From NCBI GenBank assembly GCA_026014485.1, contig JAOZIE010000001.1:145094-209093 (forward strand): a DNA stretch of 64,000 bases, read 5' to 3'. Below are positions 8,009 to 16,931 of the stretch, one piece after another (the stretch's first letter is position 1; each line of letters starts with the position of its first letter). This DNA comes from Candidatus Bathyarchaeota archaeon (GTDB taxonomy: Archaea; Thermoproteota; Bathyarchaeia; Bathyarchaeales; Bathycorpusculaceae). The notes under the pieces were generated by a model. That model was not told where the DNA came from. It ran no database searches and worked only from the letters and a program-made list of their open reading frames with translations. A program made the position numbers and the translations under genes.

Positions 8009-9793
8009 CTATTGGGCTTCGCAGTACATGCACATTAGCTGGCAGAAGTACTCACACCACTGGCAGTCCTCACAGGCGGACATGCATGTTTGGCATTCGA
8101 CTTCGCAGCCGGTCTGGCAAGCTAGTTCACACGCGGTCTGGCAAGCTAGTTCACACGCGGTCTGGCAAGCTAGTTCACACGCAGTTTGGCAAGTAAGTTG
8201 GCAGGTTGTTTGACAATAGGCATAGCATGGGCTGTTGCAGACTTGGCATTCTACTTCACAGGGTGCCTGGCATACTGTTTCACAAGTAGTGCAAGATACC
8301 TCGCAACCTACCTGACATGACAACTCACAGGTGTCTTGGCATGCTGTTTCACAAGTAGTGCAAGATACCTCGCAACCTACCTGACATACTGTTTCACAAG
8401 TAGTGCAAGATACCTCGCAACCTACCTGACACGCTGATTCGCAAACAGTGCAGGATACCTCGCAGGGGTATTGGCACGAAATATTGCATGCTTGGCATCC
8501 TTCGCAGACTTGGCATGGAATTACGCAGCCTTGACACGGCTGACATGATATGTAGCATTCATAGCAGATTTCTGAGAAGTATGCTGTTATTGTATGGTTT
8601 GTTGACTGGTCTTTGCTGACGCATAGGGTGTATGCGTCTACTGTGCCCACGGACTGGCTGTCTACTTGGACGTCGTCGATTTGCCACCAGTCGTCAGCAT
8701 GAATTATAAACTCTTGATCATTGCCGCAGGTTAGTGTGACTGTTCCTGATGGTACGATTCTTCCGTTTCCTTGTGCTACTGAAGCAGTTATAGTACCTGT
8801 GCAGTATACCGGATCAGTTTGGTATATTCGATAGACATTTATGCCTGTGTGCTGACCTTGTGAGCCATCTAGAGGGCCATCAACCATCCTAATTGGTACG
8901 GGACCGCGATTGGTCAGGGTGACGGTGTTTACTCCGTTATCATCATATGCACCGTTTTCGATTATGTTAAAGCTGGGGTATAATGGGAAAGATGCGTTGC
9001 TGATTAGGTAGTACTCTGCAAAAACGGAACCATTTACTCGGGCCTCTAAGGTGGTATATCTGTTAAGGCGGTCGTTGGCGTCGGCCCATACTTTGTTGAA
9101 GTTAAACAGGCAAATGCTTCCTGCTTGATAGTTATCTGTGCTGAAGCTGTTGAAGTTAAAGGTCCAAGCGAAAGATTGGTTAACGTCTAACGTGTGTAGA
9201 TCGTAGGGTCCACCTTGGACGTAGGAAATACCTAAGCCACCGTGAGTTTCAAAGTTACATGGACAATTTGTACCTGGACCCAAATTTCCGTCGGCACCAG
9301 TATATTCTTCGTCTGAACAGTATTCGCAATCCGCCTCCAAAGACAAGTTATACATCGAGTATGTGTATATTATCCGTAGGTTAGAGACGGTTATCCCAAC
9401 ATCGCCTTGATTCAGAAATCTGAGGGTGTTTATTCCATCTTCATTAAAATAAGGATTAAATGCGATATCAAAAGCTTGCCAGTTGCCATATCCTACACTC
9501 CCCGGGACAACACAATTAGAAAGAGTATTATCACCATTTAGCACAAAATGCATAGTATTTGGAGTGCTTGACGATGGAGGGTTTGCTTCTGCATAGAAAT
9601 ATACGCAGCACTCATTTTTTTCAGTGAAACATTTTGGTTTTTTGGGGGTGAACGTTAACGTTGCAAACTGCCCTGGCGGTATTATCGTACTAGCTAAACT
9701 CCATTGAGCGACGCCTCTTCCTCCTGGGTCGTCACCCTGTATGCTTGAGCTACATTGGTAGTTGTCAAATATTGAAAATGACGTTTGAGACAT
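8009..9793 (-). CDS. Large protein with a 50-cysteine repetitive tail, likely radical SAM substrate
   Basis: 594 residues, ATG 9793, with an in-frame TGA 15 bases upstream, so no signal peptide can be hidden. Residues about 20-150 and 180-325 are two related beta-sandwich-like modules (each with a DGINTLRFLN / NGVNTVTLTN strand followed by a tyrosine-rich strand). Residues about 330-405 resemble a divergent InlB B-repeat (Listeria-Bacteroides type). Residues 410-594 form a tail with 50 cysteines by my count, always 3 or 4 residues apart, mostly followed by Gln or Glu. It contains a 15-residue unit (CQVGCEVSCTTCETV) and an 8-residue unit (CQTACELA). First gene of the operon with the Pro/Asn/Gln-rich protein and the radical SAM/SPASM enzyme. 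Function unknown; a metallothionein-like or disulfide-rich protein is the alternative. Confidence 0.8.
   Translation of the reverse strand: MSQTSFSIFDNYQCSSSIQGDDPGGRGVAQWSLASTIIPPGQFATLTFTPKKPKCFTEKNECCVYFYAEANPPSSSTPNTMHFVLNGDNTLSNCVVPGSVGYGNWQAFDIAFNPYFNEDGINTLRFLNQGDVGITVSNLRIIYTYSMYNLSLEADCEYCSDEEYTGADGNLGPGTNCPCNFETHGGLGISYVQGGPYDLHTLDVNQSFAWTFNFNSFSTDNYQAGSICLFNFNKVWADANDRLNRYTTLEARVNGSVFAEYYLISNASFPLYPSFNIIENGAYDDNGVNTVTLTNRGPVPIRMVDGPLDGSQGQHTGINVYRIYQTDPVYCTGTITASVAQGNGRIVPSGTVTLTCGNDQEFIIHADDWWQIDDVQVDSQSVGTVDAYTLCVSKDQSTNHTITAYFSEICYECYISCQPCQGCVIPCQVCEGCQACNISCQYPCEVSCTVCESACQVGCEVSCTTCETVCQVGCEVSCTTCETACQDTCELSCQVGCEVSCTTCETVCQAPCEVECQVCNSPCYAYCQTTCQLTCQTACELACQTACELACQTACELACQTGCEVECQTCMSACEDCQWCEYFCQLMCMYCEAQ
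8111..8182. repeat. Three perfect 24-bp tandem repeats in the cysteine tail
   Basis: Copies at 8111-8134, 8135-8158 and 8159-8182 are identical; a degenerate fourth follows. Each encodes the 8-residue unit CQTACELA (on the minus strand). Identity at silent positions implies recent expansion by slippage or unequal recombination, so copy number probably differs between strains. Confidence 0.95.
8276..8431. repeat. Three near-identical 43-bp repeats in the cysteine tail
   Basis: Copies start at 8276, 8345 and 8389 (43 bases each, the last differing only at its end). They encode the GCEVSCTTCET part of the 15-residue cysteine unit. As with the 24-bp repeats, identity at silent positions suggests recent duplication within the gene. 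Confidence 0.9.
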
Positions 9794-9994
9794 TTTATCA
9801 GGCCTTCAATTTTTCAGTAAAAGAAAGTACCAGTATCTTGTGTAATATACCAAATGGAGTTTTTCAGAAATACTCTGCAATTTAGCTCAGAATTAATTTC
9901 TTCGAAAAATTATGAAAACATTAATGTTTGCTTTTTAAGCCATTGCCCTATAAGTTTTTAAGCAGTATTGCAGTGATTATTATGATGTATCGAT
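9794..9994. promoter_or_regulatory. Divergent intergenic region between the cysteine-tail operon and a surface propeller gene
   Basis: About 200 AT-rich bases separate the two divergent genes and must hold both promoters. A TATA-like CTATAAGTTTTTA (about 9950-9962) lies 35-45 bases before the ATG at 9995. The minus-strand promoter is not clear. Confidence 0.4.
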
Positions 9995-11323
9995 ATGAAA
10001 TTCGCTACGGTGACAACTATATCGGTGGCAGTCATTTTAGCAATTTTCGGTTTGGTGTTACCGGTTTATGCTGTGTCTACGTGGAGTGTGCAAACTGTGG
10101 ATGCAGTGGCTGTTTTATCAGGTGGTTTGGCTTTGGCTTTGGATTCTAACGGTAACCCGCACATGGTCTATGTGTATGCCCCCGAGGGCAGTTCCCAAAC
10201 AGGCGGGCATGTTGATGTGCACATGAATCCGCAGAGTCTCACGTATGCCAGCTGGAACGGCAAAACTTGGGAAAAACAAGCCATAGACTACTTTTATATC
10301 GCAAATTTGTCTACTCAAGTTGTCTTCTCCCTCAGCTACAGTAGCCTCAAATTAGACCCCCAAAACAACCCCCACCTAGTATACAGCATACCCAACCCAA
10401 ATAGCACTAAGCAATATCTCCTCAAATATGCATGTTGGACTGGTTCAGCTTGGAGCATCCAAACAGTTGATTATGGCATTAGGGGCGCTTTGGCTTTGGA
10501 TTCTTTTGGGAAGCCTCACATAGTCTATTCAGGGGCTGATGGGCAGTTAAGTTATGCAAGCTGGAACGGCTCAGCTTGGGCAACCCAAATTGTAGACCCC
10601 CAGTCAAGCCGAAGATTAACTGATATTAATAATTTGCAGTATTTGGCTTTGGATTCTGCCGGTCGACCGTATATTGTTTATGAGGTGGGGGCGGTGATTA
10701 AGTTTGCAACAAATAGCGTCACAGGCTGGACAATAGACACTCTCCTCACAGGCTTTGACACCACAGCGTTTCCGTTGGGGAATATTGTTTTGGACTCGAT
10801 GGGTTATCCACATTTTAGCTGCGGCATAAATGATTGGGTGATGTATGTCAGCTGGAACGGTTCAGCCTGGAATAGTCAAAAGGTTGTTTCGGGTATTGGC
10901 TTTTCTCACGGTACTTTTCTTGTTTTGGATAAAAACGATACCCCCCACATTACGTTTGCCAACAGTTCGGGCTATGTTGGTTACGCTCGCTGGACAGGCA
11001 CCTCATGGTTCGCTCAATTTGTAGCTCATGCAGCTTTGGCGGGTAATTCTATGCCTCTTGCTTTGGATTCAGCCGGCAACCCCCACATCGCCTATTTAGA
11101 CGTATTACTCACATATTACTTCACAGATGGAAAAATTATGTATACCACCGGCAATCAGTCCCTACAGACTCCCACACCAGCACCCACAGAAACGGCTGCA
11201 CCAACGCCTTCGCTTTCTATCCCCGAGATTAGCCCTTTGGTCACACTCCCGCTTTTGGCTTTGACAGCGGTGGTGGTTGTTATTGTTAAAATAGGAGTCA
11301 GGAGATTAAGAACAGAAACTTAA
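9995..11323 (+). CDS. Secreted, membrane-anchored beta-propeller-like protein
   Basis: 442 residues. A signal peptide (about 1-27, ending PVYA) is followed by about seven repeats of roughly 45 residues with LALDSxGxPHIVY and YASWNGSAW-like motifs, as in sialidase-like or FG-GAP-like propellers. A Thr/Pro-rich linker (about 385-405) leads to a C-terminal hydrophobic helix and a basic end (RRLRTE), an anchor typical of archaeal surface proteins. It acts outside the cell; the ligand is unknown. It diverges from the cysteine-tail operon. The ATG at 9995 gives the complete signal peptide; two ATGs just upstream (9982, 9985) are in other frames. Confidence 0.75.
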   Translation: MKFATVTTISVAVILAIFGLVLPVYAVSTWSVQTVDAVAVLSGGLALALDSNGNPHMVYVYAPEGSSQTGGHVDVHMNPQSLTYASWNGKTWEKQAIDYFYIANLSTQVVFSLSYSSLKLDPQNNPHLVYSIPNPNSTKQYLLKYACWTGSAWSIQTVDYGIRGALALDSFGKPHIVYSGADGQLSYASWNGSAWATQIVDPQSSRRLTDINNLQYLALDSAGRPYIVYEVGAVIKFATNSVTGWTIDTLLTGFDTTAFPLGNIVLDSMGYPHFSCGINDWVMYVSWNGSAWNSQKVVSGIGFSHGTFLVLDKNDTPHITFANSSGYVGYARWTGTSWFAQFVAHAALAGNSMPLALDSAGNPHIAYLDVLLTYYFTDGKIMYTTGNQSLQTPTPAPTETAAPTPSLSIPEISPLVTLPLLALTAVVVVIVKIGVRRLRTET

Positions 11324-11339
11324 CTAAGAAACATTTTGT

Positions 11340-11530
11340 TGCAACCAACCGCTTATGCGAGTTCAAACAACAGGGTCTACGCTTTGAACGCAACCAAGGA
11401 CGCATTTCTTGGGTCCTACTGGAAAATAGTTTTGAGTTCTCCAACCTTGTCGGAAGGTTTGCTTATTACGCAGGAGAGGGGAATCTTTACGCTTTGAATG
11501 CTTCTTGCTGCAAAAGCAGATTTGAAGTTA
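11340..11530 (+). pseudogene. Decayed fragment of a PQQ-type beta-propeller gene
   Basis: One frame reads NRVYALNATKD followed by SSPTLSEGLLIT; another continues as GEGNLYALNAS. Together these are consecutive blades of a YALNA-type propeller broken by a frameshift. No start, no full length. It resembles the blades of the large propeller genes at 35474 and 39971. The rest of the gap up to 11911 shows only degenerate short frames, including an open stretch 11794-11907 without a start codon. Confidence 0.6.
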
Positions 11531-11911
11531 TTCTGATGCAGAGTTGTTAGCCTTTTCAGACGGTGTCTTATACATGAACCCGTAAACTGGAGTGATATCA
11601 TAATCGTTCCGACCACATCTTCGACGCCTTGTTGGTTCCTTCACTTCAGCGCCAGAAGTTGCATTGTATGCGATCACAGTTCTGATGGTAATAGGCACGT
11701 TAAAAACTAAGGCATTGAGGCAAAAAGACTACTGCAATTGATATGAACGTGCCTGACAAAAAAAAAGGAACGCTGAATAAAGTCAAAGACTAAAAGGGTA
11801 CACCAGTTCAGATTTTTCTTGACTCGCAGCCAGTCGCTATTGATGTTTCGGAAACACTTCGTCTTATTTTAAAACGGCAAGCAGAACTGGAACCTGAAGA
11901 GTGGTAGGCGA

Positions 11912-13120
11912 TTGGATTTGAGCGACAAAATCAACAAATCAAGTTTCTCGAACCTGAAAATCTTATGGCATAGCGTGGCACCATGGATTGCCTCAGGATA
12001 CGGCAAAACAACTAGAGAAGTCTGCCGTAGACTACAAGAGCACGGTGCCAAAGTGATAATCTCCGCATATTACGGCGCAGAACCAGGGGGAGTCCCACCG
12101 TACGAAGTCCCAGTTTTCCCATCAAAAAATGGTTCCTTTGGCATAGCTTCAGCTGCCCAATACTGCAACCAGTACAATGTTGATGTAGGTGTGCTTTTTA
12201 CTGATTGGTGGGCGTTCAGCGAATTCCCTAAAGTCATTCCGAAAGCTACACTGTACGGACCCATGGACCACATCAACTACTCCGAGGAAATACTGAAGTT
12301 CACCCGAGACTACTACAAAATCATAGGCCTCTGCAAATGGCAGCAAAAATGTCTCGCAGACGTCGGCATAAAATCAGACTACATATACCACGGGGTAGAT
12401 GTGAACGTCTTTAAACCGTTAAATAAAAAAGAAGCAAGAAAAAGACTCGGCATAAAAGAAGAGGATGCATTTGTTTTTGGCACAGTTGCAGCTAACAGCG
12501 ATAAAGAAGACAGAAAATCACATACGCGATCAATGAAAGCAATGAAATACTTTTTGGAACAAAACCCCGACGTCAAAAACGTCATTTGGCTGTATCACAC
12601 AAGTCCAAACGCCCCTCGCGGCATGCCCCTCTCTTCAATCTCGCACAAATTGGGGTTAGACAAAATAATCAGATTCATGGACCCAAATTTGGAAAGCACA
12701 ATGCTCACAGAAGGAGCCTTAGCAACGCTGATGAACTGTTTTGACGTACACCTGCTTTGCAGCAAGCGTGAAGGATTCGGAATGCCAATCCTAGAGACCC
12801 AGGCTTGCGGCGTACCAAACATATGCCACGACTTCAGCAGCATGACAGAACTAGTAGAAGGCCACGGCTGGCTATGCAAATCATTAGGAACCGGACTGAA
12901 CCTTGAGACCACACCCCTTAACGCTGAAACCGCTACCCCAGACGTCTATGATATAGCGAGATGCATCAAAGAAGCATACTTCAGCCCAGACAAAGTGAAG
13001 AAATACGGAGAAGAATCCAGAAAATTCGCGCTACCATTCAACTGGGATGACATAGTCGAATACCGCTGGGTTCCAATTCTCGATAAAATGGCAAACAAAA
13101 TAAAAGCTGAACGAAGGTAG
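11912..13120 (+). CDS. GT4-type glycosyltransferase, first tandem copy
   Basis: 402 residues. N-terminal Rossmann-like domain begins at LKILWHS (residue 15); the C-terminal domain has the GT4 donor-site signature E-x7-E (E287 and E295 in SKREGFGMPILE) followed by ACGVPNI. It transfers a sugar from a nucleotide donor to an acceptor on the inner membrane face; donor and acceptor are not predictable. The frame starts at TTG 11912 or TTG 11918; neither has a clear ribosome binding site, and the conserved part begins later. A close paralogue follows 30 bases downstream. With the epimerase at 14841 and WecB elsewhere it suggests surface glycan synthesis. Confidence 0.75.
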   Translation: MDLSDKINKSSFSNLKILWHSVAPWIASGYGKTTREVCRRLQEHGAKVIISAYYGAEPGGVPPYEVPVFPSKNGSFGIASAAQYCNQYNVDVGVLFTDWWAFSEFPKVIPKATLYGPMDHINYSEEILKFTRDYYKIIGLCKWQQKCLADVGIKSDYIYHGVDVNVFKPLNKKEARKRLGIKEEDAFVFGTVAANSDKEDRKSHTRSMKAMKYFLEQNPDVKNVIWLYHTSPNAPRGMPLSSISHKLGLDKIIRFMDPNLESTMLTEGALATLMNCFDVHLLCSKREGFGMPILETQACGVPNICHDFSSMTELVEGHGWLCKSLGTGLNLETTPLNAETATPDVYDIARCIKEAYFSPDKVKKYGEESRKFALPFNWDDIVEYRWVPILDKMANKIKAERR

Positions 13121-13150
13121 CGTAAAACAGACAGTAACAAGGTGATATGA

Positions 13151-14359
13151 ATGAAATCTAATTCCGATAAACACAGACAATCACGCATGAAGCTTAAAAT
13201 CCTGTGGCACAGTACGGCGCCGTGGATTGCTTGCAGCTACGGAAAAGCAACGAAAGAAATATGCACCAGACTACAACAATCTGGATTCCGGCTTATAATC
13301 TCTGCATACCACGGTGCAGAGCCGGGCGGTATTGCTCCTTACCCTCTACCGGTTTTACCGTCTAAAGCTGGAATTCTCGGAATAAATTCGGCTGCGCAAT
13401 ATTGTAAGCAATATGGAATTGATGTTGGCATACTCTTTTCAGACCCCTGGGCGTTCAGGGATTTGCCGCCACAACTCCTTCCGAAAGCAACCTTGTACGG
13501 GCCTATGGATCAATTAAATTATTCTGAGGAAGTAATAGAGTTTTACAAGAAATATTGTAAAATAATTTCATTGTGTAAGTGGCAACAGAAATGCCTAACA
13601 GGGTATGGCCTAAAATCGGACTTGATATACCTTGGCGTAAACGTCGATATCTTCAAACCCATGGACAAAAAAGAGATTAGAAAAAGGATGGGCATAGACG
13701 AAGATGTCTTCGTTTTTGGAACCGTAGCTACAAATAATGAAAAAGATGACAGAAAAGGTCACACTTCAGCAATAAAAGCAATGCATTACTTTTTAGACCA
13801 AAATCCTGATGTCAAAAATGTCGTTTGGCTTTACCATACGATACCTGACAACCCTTATGGGCTGCCTCTCTCTTCGATCGCGCACAAATTTGGGTTAGAT
13901 AAAATCATCAAATTCATGGATCCAAGTTTGGCGAGCACAATGCTCAGTGAAGAAGAGTTGGCTTCTTTGATGAATTGTTTTGACGTGCATTTACTCTGCA
14001 GCAAGCGTGAAGGTTTTGGCATGCCTATACTGGAGACACAGGCTTGCGGCGTACCAAATATTTGCCATGAGTCCAGTAGCATGACGGAGCTGGTGGATGG
14101 ACATGGATGGCTATGTAAATCGTTAGGGACCGAACTAAACTTGGAAACCACCCCAATCAACGCCGAAACCGCCGTCCCAAACGTCTACGACATTGCCAAA
14201 TGCATACAAGATGCATACTTTCACCCAAACAAAGTCAAAAGCTATGGAGAAGAATCAATAAAGTTCGTATCGCAGTATAGTTGGGATAGCGTAGTTAAGA
14301 ACCAGTGGGTTCCCTTGCTGGATAAAATGGCAGCCACCATAAAACGACACAGAAGTTGA
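13151..14359 (+). CDS. GT4-type glycosyltransferase, second tandem copy
   Basis: 402 residues, same length and domain layout as the upstream copy and identical at most positions through the whole length, including the SKREGFGMPILE donor motif and CGVPNICH. A GGTGAT ribosome binding site at 13141-13146 fits ATG 13151. The two differ most in the loop after the donor motif and in the N-terminal 15 residues. This is a tandem duplication, with both copies intact, so they probably differ in acceptor or donor. Codon use differs a little between the copies (the second uses more T-ending codons), so the duplication is not recent. Confidence 0.75.
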   Translation: MKSNSDKHRQSRMKLKILWHSTAPWIACSYGKATKEICTRLQQSGFRLIISAYHGAEPGGIAPYPLPVLPSKAGILGINSAAQYCKQYGIDVGILFSDPWAFRDLPPQLLPKATLYGPMDQLNYSEEVIEFYKKYCKIISLCKWQQKCLTGYGLKSDLIYLGVNVDIFKPMDKKEIRKRMGIDEDVFVFGTVATNNEKDDRKGHTSAIKAMHYFLDQNPDVKNVVWLYHTIPDNPYGLPLSSIAHKFGLDKIIKFMDPSLASTMLSEEELASLMNCFDVHLLCSKREGFGMPILETQACGVPNICHESSSMTELVDGHGWLCKSLGTELNLETTPINAETAVPNVYDIAKCIQDAYFHPNKVKSYGEESIKFVSQYSWDSVVKNQWVPLLDKMAATIKRHRS

Positions 14360-14819
14360 TAGTTATGAACTTCTTTCGGTCATGAAAAACATTTTTGCAG
14401 AAGCCACTTTGGTCCACCAACACCGAAGCCAGCCCGCCTCAAAGTAGAAAAAAATAGCATCCAAAAGAAACACCGCCAGAAACAGTACACTTACCTAACA
14501 GGCTTCAAAGTCAAAAAACTCGATTGTTCTTCCAGCAGCTTCAAAGTTAAGAGTGGATCAAAAAGGCTTTTTCATGGTTCTGCTGAGAGGGCTGCGCCCT
14601 ATGATTTTTTGAATCAACGCTCAGTTTTTATGAAGTAAGTTCACTTTAACTAAGAAATTCATGGCAATTTTTCAATTTTTTTATCCCCACAAAAGCTTTG
14701 TTTTTAACTTTATTCCACCATGATTGTCGCAGTTACGTCATAATATTACACAATAATTGAACAGCTATTTCGGAAATCTCTCGTCTTCTGTAAAACTGTC
14801 CGTCCAATAGTATCGTATA
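14360..14819. other. Intergenic region, 460 bases, no gene recognised
   Basis: No frame with a ribosome binding site and recognisable product is seen. A small perfect hairpin AGGGC TGC GCCCT lies near 14588-14600 and could end transcription of the glycosyltransferase pair. The region is AT-rich towards 14640-14760, where the epimerase promoter should lie. Confidence 0.4.
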
Positions 14820-14840
14820 TTGACAAAAGCTGGGTTGAAA

Positions 14841-15839
14841 ATGGAAAGAAAAACTTGTCTTGTAACGGGCACAAGTGGCTTCATAGGGAGCCGGCTCGCA
14901 ACGGCCTTGGAAGCAAAAGGACAGAATGTCTACTGTCTGGAACGTTATGTTGCCGGAAAAACAATCTACAATAAACACTCAATTAAAACCGTGTTTGCAG
15001 ATCTAAATGACCATTTTGCCATTCAACAGATCATCAGGACCATAAAGCCGGAGGTGGTTTTTCACGTTGCGGCCTTGAGTCCTGTAGCATACAGCTATGA
15101 TCACCCAAGAGAAGTGTTAGAAACAAATTATCTCGCAACAGTCAATCTGGCTGAAACCTGCATGCGTGAAGCCTACTTGAAGCACTTTCTCTTCGCGGGT
15201 ACCAGCGAGGAGTATGGCAACCAAACTGTTTTCCCGATAGCAGAACACGCGTCACTTTTTCCCAATAGTCCTTATAGCGCAAGCAAAGTTGCTGCGGACA
15301 TGTATCTGAAGTACCTACATGAAACATATGAATTCCCTGTGACTGTACTTCGTCCCTTCAATACTTACGGAAGAACAAACGACACGCATTTCCTGGTGGA
15401 AAGTGTAATATGGCAGATGCTCAACGGCGACACCGTTAATCTTGGAATGGAAGACCCCATCCGTGATCTCATGTACGTATCTGACCATGTTAACGCATAT
15501 CTCGCTTGCTTTGAACAACCTCAACAATGCATAGGAGAAACTATCAATTTCTGCACTGGAAAGGGCTGGGCAATTCCAAAAGTCGCCCAACTCAGCGCAG
15601 AAATACTCAACTGGAAAGGAACAATCAACTGGAACACACTTCCGAAAAGACCAAATGACATAATGAATCTTACAGGAGCTAATGCGAAGGCAAGACAACT
15701 TCTAGGGTGGAAACCTGAATACGAACTGGAAGAAGGACTTGAACTCACAATCGGTGCACTAAAGCAGCAACAACCTGAGGTTTACGACGTAGTCAAATGT
15801 ATTCCTAAAAGTAATGCCAACCGGTCAAGCTGTAGGTGA
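14841..15839 (+). CDS. NAD-dependent sugar-nucleotide epimerase/dehydratase
   Basis: 332 residues from ATG 14841; a TTG at 14820 would add 7 residues. This is an extended short-chain dehydrogenase: TGTSGFIG dinucleotide motif near the N-terminus, LETNYLATVNL, the GTSEEYG segment, and the YSASK catalytic Tyr-x3-Lys. The layout resembles GDP-mannose 4,6-dehydratase and UDP-glucose 4-epimerase relatives; the exact sugar cannot be told. It should make a donor for the adjacent glycosyltransferases. Its stop overlaps the next gene start by 4 bases (GTGATGAAA), so the two are coupled. A decayed copy of its C-terminus lies at 16932-17063. Confidence 0.8.
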   Translation: MERKTCLVTGTSGFIGSRLATALEAKGQNVYCLERYVAGKTIYNKHSIKTVFADLNDHFAIQQIIRTIKPEVVFHVAALSPVAYSYDHPREVLETNYLATVNLAETCMREAYLKHFLFAGTSEEYGNQTVFPIAEHASLFPNSPYSASKVAADMYLKYLHETYEFPVTVLRPFNTYGRTNDTHFLVESVIWQMLNGDTVNLGMEDPIRDLMYVSDHVNAYLACFEQPQQCIGETINFCTGKGWAIPKVAQLSAEILNWKGTINWNTLPKRPNDIMNLTGANAKARQLLGWKPEYELEEGLELTIGALKQQQPEVYDVVKCIPKSNANRSSCR

Positions 15840-16679
15840 TGAAATATCCGATGATGTGTATTCAAGCTTTCAGATCTTTTCAAGACGCTATGCGAGATTT
15901 GGATGAGTGGGTAAAGACGTTTCCCGAAAGATACGATGTCATAGTAGGAATACCCAGAAGTGGTATGTTTGTAGCATCGTATATAGCAACAAAACTAGGT
16001 GTTCCGTTATCCACACCAGACGATTTTGTTAGAAATGAAATTTGGTTCACGTGCGTACTTAAGAAACCCACTGATATACATAAGATTCTTCTGGTGGATG
16101 ATGGCGTTGGCCGAATAGATGGGCAGATGAAACAGAACTTCTATAAAATCAAAACTGTTTTCCCAACTTTAGAAATCAAGAGAGCGTCTTTGTATATTTA
16201 CAAAAACGCTGTCGAAGCAGTTGACAGGTATTATGATTATCTAGACGACAACCACTTAAATAGGGAAGAATGGAATTTGCTTCATAGAAAATACGGCACT
16301 CTTGGGGTGGACATGGACGGCGTTTTATGTCATGATTGGGATCCTGCAAGGTATAGAACTTATGAGACATTTCTTCAAACCGCTGAGCCATTTATGATAC
16401 CGAAATTTAAAATTGATTTTATCATAACAAACAGACACAAAAAATACGCTAATGAAACAAGTGGAGTGGCTTAAGAAAAATGGTGTTAATTTTAATACTT
16501 TAATAATGAACGACGGTTCGATGAGTGCTGCAGAATTTAAGGTCAGATGCTTGATGAAACATCCTTGCGAGTGGTTTTGGGAAAGCAACTATGCTGAAGC
16601 GCTTTTTATCAACAAAGTCGTTGGCATGGCGGTTCTTAGCGTTGAAGGAATGAAATTGCTTCAACAGACAAAACCATGA
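15836..16679 (+). pseudogene. Phosphoribosyltransferase-HAD-like fusion split by a frameshift
   Basis: The first frame (15836-16474) has an N-terminal phosphoribosyltransferase domain: IVGIPRSGMFVASYIA, then ILLVDDGVG as the PRPP loop. It continues with a HAD-like start (LGVDMDGVLC) and DFIITNRHKKYANET. There it runs out of frame and stops after SGVA. The other frame continues directly with QVEWLKKNGVNFNTLIM to the end at 16679. The joined protein (about 280 residues) would be complete, so one indel near 16452-16460 breaks it. It could be a real mutation, a sequencing error or a programmed shift. The 5' end overlaps the epimerase stop, so it belongs to the same glycan operon. Confidence 0.7.
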
Positions 16680-16931
16680 CGACTTAGAAATGATTTGTGA
16701 ACATTCTGAAAGAGATGCCCTCATCACCATCATAACCATGAGTATCTTTACAAGATAGCACATCTAGGAAAAGCTACAGCAAAAGCAAAGCAACACAACA
16801 GGAGCCAAAGTTATGGTGCAAGGCTATTTTAGTGCACCGCATTTTGTCTGCAAAACTTTTGCAACCATAAAGGGTTGTGTAGCGTATTGTCACAATGCTT
16901 GCTTGGAAAGGGTTGTCAACAGAACACGGAC

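Noticed and set aside
8111-8431. CRISPR-like repeats
   Set aside because: Copies are tandem without unique spacers and lie within a coding frame of cysteine units.
11794-11907. Open stretch before the first glycosyltransferase
   Set aside because: It has no start codon and sits directly behind a stop; at most a gene remnant.
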